From Phycisphaerales bacterium (GTDB taxonomy: Bacteria > Planctomycetota > Phycisphaerae > Phycisphaerales > UBA1924), in contig JAJDDO010000024.1 of the NCBI GenBank assembly GCA_029260265.1, forward strand, positions 869,458 to 933,457: a DNA stretch of 64,000 nt, written 5' to 3'. The translations under genes and the position numbers were made by a program. Below, in pieces: positions 41,070-48,957 of this stretch (within the stretch, counting starts at the first letter, position 1; every line of letters begins with the position of its first letter). Below the pieces are notes generated by a model, which worked only from the letters and a program-made list of their open reading frames with translations, had not been told where the DNA came from and ran no database searches.

Positions 41070-41453
41070 GCCGAGGTGCGCTGGTCGCGGTTCATTACTT
41101 CGTGCGCCTTCAGGGCAAGCGATGAGAGGTAAAGAATCAAAGTTTTATTGTAGACCTATACTCTCAGCTAAACCGGTTTCGAGAGTCGATCTGTAAGCAG
41201 AGGCTTTGGGCTGGCGATCCAATAACTCTGTTCATTCGCTTGTATCTACGGTGCCATCGAGAATGCCGAGCCTGCGATTCAAAGCTCCAATGGCCGATTT
41301 CGGTGATAAGGGATTCAACTGATGTCCTGTCACCCTGAATATTGAAGACCGAACTTGTGGATCGATGAAGCATGTCACATAATTGTACTGGGTTTATGCA
41401 TGTGCGAGTTGAAATCAGGTAATTTGGAGCGAGGCCATCTTCAATTTGCATGT
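41070..41453. other. A/T-richer spacer after asparaginase with repeat copy 5
   Basis: This stretch is visibly poorer in G+C than the backbone and contains repeat copy 5. A possible further diverged element lies at about 41405-41440 (GAGTTGAAATCAGG and TTTGGAGCGAGGCC, resembling the reverse of the copies). No convincing gene is seen before the small cysteine-rich frame that starts near 41454. Confidence 0.4.
41311..41338 (+). repeat. Dispersed repeat, copy 5
   Basis: Core GGATTCAACTGATGTCCTGT then CACCCTGA. Upstream similarity runs from about 41276 (GATTCAAAGCTCCAATGGCC). Downstream, ATATTGAAG follows at once, giving TTCAA/TTGAA inverted arms around about 25 bases. Confidence 0.75.
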
Positions 41454-41663
41454 ATGACTCGGTTGAACTACTCTGTGTGCTGTGGCTGTGGATCCATTCT
41501 TGTCGATCGTCACTTAGGATTCGCTCTTGTAAGCAGGGTGCGAGTTGAACAGAATCAAACGCTTACTGTCATTGCTTTGTGTTGTGACCATGACGAATTC
41601 AAGAAGAGGTCAATGGCGTTGTCGAAGATTGCTCGCTTGGCATCTGATCGGAGGTGTGAATGA
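41454..41663 (+). CDS. Small cysteine-rich protein, uncertain
   Basis: A frame open from a TTG at 41355 that gives 69 residues from the ATG at 41454: MTRLNYSVCCGCGSILVD, then LTVIALCCDHDEFKKR. Two CC pairs and a CGCG motif suggest metal binding. Support for a real gene: its stop overlaps the next start by 4 bp (ATGA), and the ribosome binding site GGAGG of the next gene lies in its last codons. Against it: no ribosome binding site of its own and an A/T-rich setting. Could be chance. Confidence 0.35.
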   Translation: MTRLNYSVCCGCGSILVDRHLGFALVSRVRVEQNQTLTVIALCCDHDEFKKRSMALSKIARLASDRRCE

Positions 41664-42124
41664 ATCTTGATGCAAATGTAAACCGGCTGGTTGAAGAGAG
41701 CGTGCTCTGCTGGCTTGCTACGAGTTCTGCGTCCGGGCAGCCGTCCGTTTCGCCAAAGGAAGTCTTCACGACCTTTCAAAACGACTCGATCATTATCGCC
41801 AATATTGCCTCGCCGAACTCAGCACGAAACATCAAAGAGAACCCCAAGGCGTGTGTCAGCTTCGTGAATGTGTTCACACAAAGAGGATTCCAACTCAAGG
41901 GTGCTGCTCAACTGCTCGGCGTTGGTGATGACGGATTCTCCGAGATCGAACAGATTCTGCTCGAGATCACCGAAGGGAAGTTCCCGTTCAAAACAGTCTT
42001 CCGTGTGATGGTGGAGGAAGTCAGCGAGATCTTTGCACCCCGGTACCGGCTCTTCCCAGAGACCACCGAGCAGGATCAAGTTTCGAGCGCGATGGAGAGC
42101 TACGGGGTTCGACCCCGGATCTAG
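41660..42124 (+). CDS. Pyridoxamine 5'-phosphate oxidase-like FMN-binding split-barrel protein
   Basis: A 154-residue protein with the PNPOx-like pattern: LVEESVLCWLATSSASGQPSV, PKEVFTTFQNDSIIIANI, NIKENPKACVSFVNVF, FQLKGAAQLLG and a C-terminal VFRVMVEEVSEIFAPRYRLF. Members bind FMN or F420 and have varied functions; this short form is unlikely to be the vitamin B6 enzyme itself. GGAGG is 7 bases upstream of the ATG. It is the last clear gene of the accessory region. Confidence 0.88.
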   Translation: MNLDANVNRLVEESVLCWLATSSASGQPSVSPKEVFTTFQNDSIIIANIASPNSARNIKENPKACVSFVNVFTQRGFQLKGAAQLLGVGDDGFSEIEQILLEITEGKFPFKTVFRVMVEEVSEIFAPRYRLFPETTEQDQVSSAMESYGVRPRI

Positions 42125-42351
42125 CTCAAGTTTTCGTAGCTAAACGGATGTCTTGGTGGTTCGAATGCTGCAGTTGAGCTTTGCAACAGCATCGAAGCCT
42201 TCTGCGATATCTCCGCCGATCCAAAGATGATGCCAAATCGACCCGTATGAAGTTCTTAAATCTCAATAGATTTTCGGCAAGGCTTTTTACACACATGGAC
42301 CTTGAAACGAGTGAACAAGCAATCCTGATCGAGTTCGTGTACAGTGCAGCG

Positions 42352-43183
42352 ATGAGAATGCAGAATGTTTGTGCCCTGTTCCTGCTGCTGCCCGGTGTGA
42401 TGAGCGGCTGTCAAGTGTATGAAGATCCGGCGGCGATCCAGATCTATTCGAACAGTTTCAACGATGCCGATGCTCTGGATTCACTCTTGCCCATTTCAAG
42501 AGGGAACAACTTTTCGATTGTGCGTGATCCTGTTCACCCGGCAAATCACGCACTTAAAATTGGCGTGGTCGCCGGCGATCACTATGGTGGTTCGGCCCAT
42601 GTCAAACTCGAAGAGTTTCTGGCGAATGAACCAACACGGGTCTATGTACGCTATCGGCTGTGGCTCGATACTTCGTGGGCCACCCGAGAGCAGCGGAAAG
42701 TTGCCCGGATTTAACGGCACCTATTCGCGAGCGGGCTGGGGCGGCCGCCCGTCCGATGGACACAACGGATGGTCGGCACGCGGCATGTTTGGCCGATTAG
42801 ACGAGAGTGGGCGTACCCCCATTGGCTCGTACATCTATCACGCGGATATGGTCTCAAACGAGCAAAAATATGGAAACAGCGAGTGGTGTGATGCGCTGCT
42901 TGAACGAGAGCGGTGGTGTGAGATCGAGCAGGAAATTCAGCTTGAATCGGTTGGCGAGAACGGCGGGCAGGCCGACGGGTGGATCCGCGCGTGGGTCGAT
43001 GGAGAGTTGGTGTTTGACCGGCAGAACTTGCATGTTCGGGACACCGATGCTTTGCGTATTGAGTCGGTCTGGATCAATATCTACTACGGCGGGAAAACGC
43101 CGGCGCCCAAAGATATGTCACTCATGATCGATGACCTTTGGATTGGATTTCGCCGGCCAAATGATGGGTTTACGGGCGAATGA
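42352..43183 (+). pseudogene. Lipoprotein gene, polysaccharide-lyase-like, split by a 1-base frameshift
   Basis: The first frame starts at 42352 with a lipoprotein signal (MRMQNVCALFLLLPG, cysteine in VMSGC) and reads through IYSNSFNDADALDSLL and VYVRYRLWLDTSWATREQRK, then stops at 42714. The next frame continues the same protein: KLPGFNGTYSRAGWGGRPS, YIYHADMVSN, and IESVWINIYYGGKTPAPKD, ending at 43183. Removing one A from the AAA at 42697-42699 joins them. The KLPG-GWGGRP-WSAR pattern resembles PL14-type alginate lyase-like proteins. It is either a decaying gene or a sequencing error; no slippery signal beyond AAAG is seen. Confidence 0.8.
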
Positions 43184-43263
43184 ACATGCGTTCTGCAGTC
43201 CATGAAATGGATTACGCAAGTGAACAGTGTTGGTGCAATCCGTTCGTGGCAGATCGGTTGTTG

Positions 43264-44130
43264 TCATTCAGGTGGTGGTGATTGGGGGTTGAGGGATTGC
43301 CCGCACCGTTTGCAGAACACCGCGTCGTGGTCATGCCCCTGGGTCATGCAAGACGGGCATGAGCGTGTGGTGACCGTGCCCGATCCTGATCCCGCGATCT
43401 CCGCCGACAGGATCCCGGTCGGCACGATGATCAGCGAATACCCGATGAGCACAAGCAACGCGGTTGTTGCTTTCCCGATGACGGTGACGGGGGTGATGTC
43501 GCCATAACCCACGGTGGTCATCGTGATGATCGCCCAGTATATCGCGCTCGGCATTGAATCAAAGTCATCGTTCCCATAGTTGCCTTCGACCACATGCATC
43601 AGTGAACTGGCGATGAGAATCACGATCAAGACGGTCGCCATGAACACCGCGATCTTGTGTCGGCTGACATAGAACGCGTTCTTCAAAGCGGTCGCCTCGC
43701 TGAGGTACCTTGCGAGTTTGAATATCCTGAAAATCCGCAGAAGTCTAAGCGTTCGGACCACAAGCAGGCGTTCTCCTCCTGGAACAATGATGCCGATGAA
43801 TGCCGGGAGAATCGAGAGCAGGTCGATGATGCCAAAGAACGAGGTCGCGTAGCGGAGTGGGCGACGGACGATCAAAAGCCTGGTGATGTACTCCGCAGTA
43901 AACAGGGCGGTAAACAACCACTCAAGACCAAGAAATATCTGACGATAGGGCTCACGCTCCGCTGAGTGGAGCGTGCTCAGGATCACCACAGCGACCGATA
44001 AAAGGATTGCAAGAATGAGAAAGACATCAAACGCTTTGCCGGCCTTGGTGTCCGCTTCAAAGATGATCTCGTGGAGTTTGTCCCGCCAGGGGGCAACGAC
44101 GGGTGGCGGCTTCTGCTCGGTTTCGCTCAT
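43264..44130 (-). CDS. Voltage-gated-type potassium channel with zinc-ribbon tail
   Basis: A 288-residue ion channel of the six-helix type. S1 is about residues 33-54, S2 about 66-86, S3 about 96-116. S4 is an arginine-repeat helix (RTLRLLRIFRIFKLARYL, about 126-143), S5 about 160-180. The pore carries the potassium filter TVGYGD (206-211), and S6 is about 220-246. The cytoplasmic tail is only about 40 residues and holds a CPSC and CKRC zinc ribbon (C258, C261, C273, C276), which is unusual. It probably forms a tetramer in the inner membrane. Confidence 0.93.
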   Translation of the reverse strand: MSETEQKPPPVVAPWRDKLHEIIFEADTKAGKAFDVFLILAILLSVAVVILSTLHSAEREPYRQIFLGLEWLFTALFTAEYITRLLIVRRPLRYATSFFGIIDLLSILPAFIGIIVPGGERLLVVRTLRLLRIFRIFKLARYLSEATALKNAFYVSRHKIAVFMATVLIVILIASSLMHVVEGNYGNDDFDSMPSAIYWAIITMTTVGYGDITPVTVIGKATTALLVLIGYSLIIVPTGILSAEIAGSGSGTVTTRSCPSCMTQGHDHDAVFCKRCGQSLNPQSPPPE

Positions 44131-44233
44131 AGGGGCTCCTCAGCCGGCCCAGAAATCAACCAATGCCGAGCCCATTCTGGGTATCGGCATCCGATATCAA
44201 TCGTGTTCACCATTGTTCGATTGTCGATTGTAT

Positions 44234-45970
44234 TTAGGGGCTTGATGAGCTCGATGGATTCGCTGACTGCCCTGCCTTCGTCGAACCGTTCCGTGTCCGC
44301 CGCCCGTTTAACAGCGTCCCAATCGGGGTATATCGGATGCAGAACTGATAGCTGATAAGCAGCACCACGGTCGTGATCACGGTCAACACGCCGAACTTGA
44401 TCACTGGCGGGGCATCGACGCGAAGCAGCAAAGCCTGCCCAACGATCACCAGTGGCAGGTGAATGAGATACAGCCAGTACGACGAGTCTGAGATGTACCG
44501 AATCCACGCGCGGCTCTTGGAGAGCAGCGACTCGCAGCATCCAAGCAGCCCGAGCGTCATCAGCCAGGCATAGCCAATCTGCACGATGGTGGAGATCCAG
44601 TGCCTTGCTGAATCATTCGGGATCAACTCCGCAGCACGCGCGCCGTGAAACCCGAGCAGAAGCCCAAAAGGCAGCAGGATCAGTGCCAAAGGCAGCATCA
44701 CCATCCAGGCACGCCCGACCCGAGCCTCGCTCCCGCGGGCGGTGAACCATGCAGCGCCGAAACCAAAGAACGCGGCGTAGTACATAAGCACATGCACCAT
44801 CGGCACGACTCCCGCAGAGGTGTCGGGTCCGAATCCGGGCATGGATCCGCCGTTGTGCATCTGCAACTGCATCGCCACCGAGAGCGGCAGTATCCAGAGC
44901 AAGCACATCGGTGTCCGCATCACGAACTTCTGAAACGAGCCCGGGAGTTTGGAACCCAACAAGCCGACAACGATAAATCCAGCGTTGAGCAGGCACAAGA
45001 ACCACAGGAACCACAGATGCTGAAAGAATGACCCATGCTGGAGTGATCGAAGCAGGCTCTCACCATCTGGTGTCGTGTTGAGGTGGTCCGGCGCTTTGCT
45101 CTTGGGTTCGCTCTCGCGTTGGGCGATGAACTCGCGGATCTGCTCGCGTCCTTCGGCAACCTGCTCGAACTCGATCGGGACGCTGATCATGTTGGCAATG
45201 TATTCTGTAATTTGCTGGTTGTGACGCATCGATTGCAGCGGAATCTCACCGGTCGGGCTCTTGATGCTTAGATCGGCGCCCGCTTCCAGCAGACGCTCGG
45301 CGACATCCGCGCGTCCAAAGAAGCAACTGGTGTGCAGCGGGGTGTTGCCATCACGGTAGGGTGCGCTCGGATCAGCGCCGTGATCGAGCAGGTACTTCGC
45401 AGCTTCCGGCTGATCCCTGACGGCGGTCCAGCCGAGGGGCGTAAGCCCGAATGATGGATCGGGGGTGTCGAGGGTTTCGGCGCTGGCGACAAAACGCTCG
45501 AGCGAGTGCATGTCCCCGTTTGCAGCGGCGGTCCAGAGGTCTGGGCTTGGTTCGCCGGGGGCTTGTGTGTCCTCAGTGGACTCGGATTGGATCTGTTGTG
45601 TTTTTTGCCTGACCGCCCAACCGATCGCCGACATCTGAAGCGGGATGATGATCGATCCCCCAAGCACAAGCGGGATCAGGATCCGCTTGGTCCGCTGGGT
45701 GATGAGCCCCGATGCGCCGCGTTTGCTCCAGAGCATGGCGGAAAAAAAACCGCTGAGCAAAAAGAACAACGGCATCCGGAACCCATGAACCGAGGCAACC
45801 AAGAAACCGAGCAGCCCGGATGACGGACCATCAGAAACCACCCAGCCGGGTCCGGTATAAGCAAGCGCAGCGTGCAGTGCGATACCGAGAAGCATCGCGA
45901 ACGAACGCACCGCGTCGAGGTCATGCCTTCTTGCGATGCGCCCGGGTTGTGCTTCAGCAGTATCTACCAT
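44234..45970 (-). CDS. Acyltransferase-3 family membrane protein with inserted ankyrin repeats
   Basis: A 578-residue protein. The N terminus RHDLDAVRSFAMLLGIALHAAL with H33 is the acyltransferase-3 (OpgC/NolL-like) start, and RMPLFFLLSGFFSAML with KRGASGLITQRTKRILIPL follows. Membrane helices resume at about residue 315 (HLWFLWFLCLLNAGFIVVGLL) and continue to about 550. Between them, residues 144-260 carry ankyrin-type repeats: DLWTAAANGDMHSLERFV, GLTPLGWTAVRDQPEAAKYL, GNTPLHTSCFFGRADVAERL and LDHGAD/LEAGAD turns. The enzyme probably moves acyl groups to a periplasmic glycan; the repeats likely bind a partner. Confidence 0.88.
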   Translation of the reverse strand: MVDTAEAQPGRIARRHDLDAVRSFAMLLGIALHAALAYTGPGWVVSDGPSSGLLGFLVASVHGFRMPLFFLLSGFFSAMLWSKRGASGLITQRTKRILIPLVLGGSIIIPLQMSAIGWAVRQKTQQIQSESTEDTQAPGEPSPDLWTAAANGDMHSLERFVASAETLDTPDPSFGLTPLGWTAVRDQPEAAKYLLDHGADPSAPYRDGNTPLHTSCFFGRADVAERLLEAGADLSIKSPTGEIPLQSMRHNQQITEYIANMISVPIEFEQVAEGREQIREFIAQRESEPKSKAPDHLNTTPDGESLLRSLQHGSFFQHLWFLWFLCLLNAGFIVVGLLGSKLPGSFQKFVMRTPMCLLWILPLSVAMQLQMHNGGSMPGFGPDTSAGVVPMVHVLMYYAAFFGFGAAWFTARGSEARVGRAWMVMLPLALILLPFGLLLGFHGARAAELIPNDSARHWISTIVQIGYAWLMTLGLLGCCESLLSKSRAWIRYISDSSYWLYLIHLPLVIVGQALLLRVDAPPVIKFGVLTVITTVVLLISYQFCIRYTPIGTLLNGRRTRNGSTKAGQSANPSSSSSP

Positions 45971-46006
45971 CCGCGATGGTAGATCGGGAGCGGTGAGAAT
46001 TCGTGC

Positions 46007-46474
46007 TTATCCGTTCGTGATATAGTTCCGCATCGCCATGACCTCGATGCTGAGCTCCGCATTGGACGCCGCGTTGAGATCGCCGATCGAGATCATGCCA
46101 ACGAGCGAGCCCTGATCAACAACGGGAATATGGCGGATGCGCTGTTCACGCATGACGAGGCGGACCTCGTCGAGTTCGGTGCTCGGATCGCAGCTGACGA
46201 CATCGCGGGTCATGACCTCGCCGACCATGGTGGCGCCGGGTTCACGCTCTGCAGTGACGACCCTCGTGAGGATATCGCGTTCGCTGATGATGCCGATCAT
46301 CTCGTTGTGGTTGGTGACGACGAGCGAGCCGACATGGTGCTCGTTCATCATCTGGGCCGCGTTGAGTACGCTGGAATGACGAGATATGGTGAGAATCTTT
46401 TCGTTGCGATTACTGCCGTAGTTCTGCTCGTTCCAGCTCTGTTTGCTCGCCAAGAGTTGAGATACCCTCTTCAT
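46007..46474 (-). CDS. CBS-domain pair protein
   Basis: A 155-residue protein made of two CBS domains (about residues 27-85 and 90-150), with VLNAAQMMNEHHVGSLVV, IGIISERDIL, VGEVMTRDVVSCDPST and IRHIPVVDQGSLVGMISIGD. Such stand-alone pairs bind adenine nucleotides and sense energy state. AAAGGA 7 bases before the ATG at 46474 sets the start. It is divergent from the carbonic anhydrase gene across about 240 bases with no other gene. Confidence 0.93.
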   Translation of the reverse strand: MKRVSQLLASKQSWNEQNYGSNRNEKILTISRHSSVLNAAQMMNEHHVGSLVVTNHNEMIGIISERDILTRVVTAEREPGATMVGEVMTRDVVSCDPSTELDEVRLVMREQRIRHIPVVDQGSLVGMISIGDLNAASNAELSIEVMAMRNYITNG

Positions 46475-46716
46475 GATCGATTCCTTTCGATGCAATCAGC
46501 GTGGGTGCTTCTTCTTGAATGAACGGACTGGAGACACGGCCGCCGATCTGGTTGATGAGTCCATTATGCATATTTTGCCGCAAATTGGAAGTAGAATCCG
46601 ACCATGTGAGGGGCCTGTTTATGCAAACGACTCTTTTGGCTGGTAATTTCGAGCGCGTGTTTGCAAGTTATTTGGGGCCTATCCTGCCCCAACTAATTTA
46701 AAGGCGAGGATGAACG

Positions 46717-47331
46717 ATGTTCGTAAAACAGTCTCTGGATGAACTCAAAGCGGGCAACAGGCGATTTGTCGCCCACCTCCATCACGAGGTTCCCACCGAC
46801 AACCACAACCGTCAGCATGAGCTAATTATCAACCAGAAACCCATCGCGGTCATCGTGGGATGTTCCGATGCGCGTGTGCCGCCAGAGCTGGTCTTTGATC
46901 AAGGGATGGGTGATCTCTTCGTGATTCGCGTCGCGGGCAACATCATCACACCATCACAGATCGAGAGTGTCGAGTTCGCTGCTCTCCAGTTCGGCCCTCG
47001 ATTGATCGTTGTATTGGGTCATTCCCAGTGTGGCGCAGTCAAGGCAACAATCGAAGCGATGGAAGGACCTGTCGAACAACTGGGCAAAATGTATTCAACG
47101 GTCGTTGAGCATGTTCGGGTGTCAGTCGAGAAAGCCCGCACCGCGTGCGATGGCTGCACCGGTGATCAACTCCTCGACCAGTCCATCCGGACCAATGTTC
47201 ATAGATCGATCGCCGATCTGCGTTCTCGATCTGAATCTTTGCAAAGACTGGAACGCGAAGAGGGTTTGATGGTGGTGGGGGCGCACTATGAGATCGAAAC
47301 CGGGCGCGTCGAGTTTTTGGAAAGCGAATAG
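46717..47331 (+). CDS. Beta-class carbonic anhydrase
   Basis: A zinc enzyme interconverting CO2 and bicarbonate. The 204-residue protein has the zinc ligands C49, D51 (VGCSDARVPPE, with R53 of the Asp-Arg dyad), H102 and C105 (LGHSQCGAVKA). FVIRVAGNIITP and the C-terminal VVGAHYEIETGRVEFL are also typical. GAGG lies 7 bases before the ATG. There is no signal peptide, so it is cytoplasmic. It is followed by a two-way terminator shared with infA. Confidence 0.96.
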   Translation: MFVKQSLDELKAGNRRFVAHLHHEVPTDNHNRQHELIINQKPIAVIVGCSDARVPPELVFDQGMGDLFVIRVAGNIITPSQIESVEFAALQFGPRLIVVLGHSQCGAVKATIEAMEGPVEQLGKMYSTVVEHVRVSVEKARTACDGCTGDQLLDQSIRTNVHRSIADLRSRSESLQRLEREEGLMVVGAHYEIETGRVEFLESE

Positions 47332-47347
47332 GTTTGATTCTTGTTCC

Positions 47348-47375
47348 AAAAAACCACCCGCTGAGTGCGGGTGGT
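47348..47375 (-). terminator. Terminator of infA, usable in both directions
   Basis: ACCACCCGC pairs with GCGGGTGGT around TGAGT. On the minus strand it is followed by six T, about 35 bases after the infA stop. On the plus strand it follows the carbonic anhydrase gene with a weaker CTTC tail. Confidence 0.85.
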
Positions 47376-47409
47376 CTTCAAAGATTAATCAGCGAGATTA
47401 AAAACGAAA

Positions 47410-47634
47410 TCAGCGTCGGAAAGTGATCCGAGCACGGGTCAGGTCGTACGGCGAGATCTCGACGGTAACGGTGTCGCCCGGGAGGATCCGGATGTAGTGC
47501 TTGCGCATCTTGCCGCTCACATACCCGATGATCTCGGATTGTTGCTCGTTGGGCAGACGGATCTTGAACATCGCGTTGGGCAGTGCTTCGAGCACAATTG
47601 CGTCCATTGTAAACTTGTCATCCTGCTTGGCCAT
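47410..47634 (-). CDS. infA: Translation initiation factor IF-1
   Basis: A 74-residue S1/OB-fold protein that binds the ribosomal A site. It starts [20 protein letters not shown] and has [28 protein letters not shown] and [18 protein letters not shown], all typical. GGAG lies 5 bases before the ATG. The acidic-basic pattern and the final RITFRR fit IF-1 exactly. Confidence 0.98.
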   Translation of the reverse strand: MAKQDDKFTMDAIVLEALPNAMFKIRLPNEQQSEIIGYVSGKMRKHYIRILPGDTVTVEISPYDLTRARITFRR

Positions 47635-47695
47635 GAAATCTCCGTCGTGTTTCCTCGCGTGCGCCGTCGTTGGTGCTTGCATGTCGCGGGAGAAT

Positions 47696-47725
47696 AGAAT
47701 ATCCCCATCGGCGGGCGAATACCAA
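47696..47725 (-). promoter_or_regulatory. Probable infA promoter
   Basis: On the minus strand TTGGTA and TATTCT are 18 bases apart, about 60 bases before the infA start. A second overlapping TATTCT follows. Confidence 0.4.
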
Positions 47726-47784
47726 GAGTTCAGTGCCCACAAACACGATTTCTCCGGATAAATCAGGAATCTTGAATCCCAGGA

Positions 47785-48957
47785 TCAGCCGAATCGGTCG
47801 ATCGAGAACTTGGTCTGCTCGTGCTCGAGCATCACACGCACGCTGTGCCGGGCCGTGCGGTACCCGAGCGACATCCCGTGCCCGGTCAGCCCGCCACAGT
47901 ACCAAACCTTGCCGTCATCGATCCCTTTGACGGGCACCGCACCGATCACGGGGAGCCCATCGGGCGAAAAGCCCATGATCCCAGACCACCTGGCCGTGAT
48001 GTCATACTCGTTGGTGATCAGCTCTCTGATGAACGATTCGAGATGCTCTTGGACTTCAGCCGTGGTGTCGTCGCTCGAGGTTGCTTCATTGGCTTCGTGG
48101 TATGTGCGGGCCCCGCCAAAGATGACCTGATCATCCGGGGCTGAGCGGACATACTCCGAGCCTCGGTTGAGGTAGTAGTTGTACTCAAGCCTTGCGTGCG
48201 AGGGGCTCTTGGGTCTCATCGCGAGCATCTGCCCACGGTTGGGGGTAACAATCTCTTTGAGGCTTGGGGCGAGCTGCGAAGCGTACGCGTTGGTGCACAT
48301 CAGCACCCGCGACGCCTGGACCGTGACCTGCTTGCTCAACAACCTCACCCGTCCGTCGTGCTGCTCCATCCGGTACACCTCCGCTTGCTCAAAGACCGGT
48401 GTCGATGACAAAGAGGCGCTGAGCAGGTCGATCAGCTCGCTCGGCGAGCAGGCGGCATCATGCGGGTTCACCAGCCCAACCCGCGGCTTCGATGACCACC
48501 AGATCGGGTCTTGCGGAGCGTTGGCAGGCTCGATGAGTTCAGCGGCGAACCCGTCCTCACGCATCATCTCGACCGATCGCCGAAGCTCAGATTCCTCCTC
48601 CTCGGTGGTCGCGATCAGGCACGATGGGCGAGCCGCGTACCCCTCAGTGGATTCAATCCCCAGCGCCTTGAGTCCGCGGAGGTTTTCTTCTGTCCAGTTC
48701 CATAGAAACCGGGTGTGCTCGCGTCCGATCTTGTCAGCGGTCCGCGCATAGTTCTCCGCTCCACCACGCATGAGGTACCCCGCATTGCGTCCAGATGCTT
48801 TGGATCCGATCCAGTCCGCTTCGAGTATGACGCACGATCGCCCCTGCGACTCCAGCTCAAGCGCCGCGGACAACCCTGAAATGCCCGCACCGATGATCGC
48901 CACCTCGCAGGTGATCTCTTCGTTGGTCGGGTTCCGCTGCCAGAGGCTGATGGTCAT
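47785..48957 (-). CDS. FAD-dependent amino-acid/amine oxidoreductase (DAO family)
   Basis: A 390-residue flavoprotein. The dinucleotide motif VAIIGAGISGLSAALELESQG is followed by ILEADWIGSKASGRNAGYL, where the SGRNAG loop binds FAD in the DAO family. The middle has NPHDAACSPSELIDLL and CTNAYASQLAPSL, and the C-terminal part has RWSGIMGFSPDGLPVIG and YCGGLTGHGMSLGYRTA. The pattern resembles gamma-glutamylputrescine oxidase and glycine/sarcosine oxidase relatives. It is the third gene of an operon, overlapping the glycerate kinase gene by 4 bp. Confidence 0.9.
   Translation of the reverse strand: MTISLWQRNPTNEEITCEVAIIGAGISGLSAALELESQGRSCVILEADWIGSKASGRNAGYLMRGGAENYARTADKIGREHTRFLWNWTEENLRGLKALGIESTEGYAARPSCLIATTEEEESELRRSVEMMREDGFAAELIEPANAPQDPIWWSSKPRVGLVNPHDAACSPSELIDLLSASLSSTPVFEQAEVYRMEQHDGRVRLLSKQVTVQASRVLMCTNAYASQLAPSLKEIVTPNRGQMLAMRPKSPSHARLEYNYYLNRGSEYVRSAPDDQVIFGGARTYHEANEATSSDDTTAEVQEHLESFIRELITNEYDITARWSGIMGFSPDGLPVIGAVPVKGIDDGKVWYCGGLTGHGMSLGYRTARHSVRVMLEHEQTKFSIDRFG

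Larger units (their letters stand above)
36473..42124. other. Accessory region next to tRNA-Pro with five repeat-bounded gene modules
   Basis: The region begins directly after tRNA-Pro. It holds single genes or one short operon in either orientation: SnoaL/pirin/MarR, DUF1569, YdeI-like, asparaginase, and a PNPOx-like protein with a small cysteine-rich frame. These are separated by five copies of one repeat, all in plus orientation, near 36525, 38416, 39165, 39966 and 41311. The spacers are visibly richer in A and T than the flanking genome. The genes are unrelated in function. This looks like a cassette array lacking a nearby integrase. The right border is unclear and could extend through the frameshifted gene to about 43.2 kb. 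Confidence 0.55.

Noticed and set aside
42160..42215. A right-hand attachment duplicate of the tRNA-Pro region: CGAAGCCTTCTGC occurs both after the tRNA (36504) and at about 42199.
   Set aside because: Only 13 bases match and they lie in the terminator, not in the tRNA itself; no duplicate of the tRNA 3' end was found.
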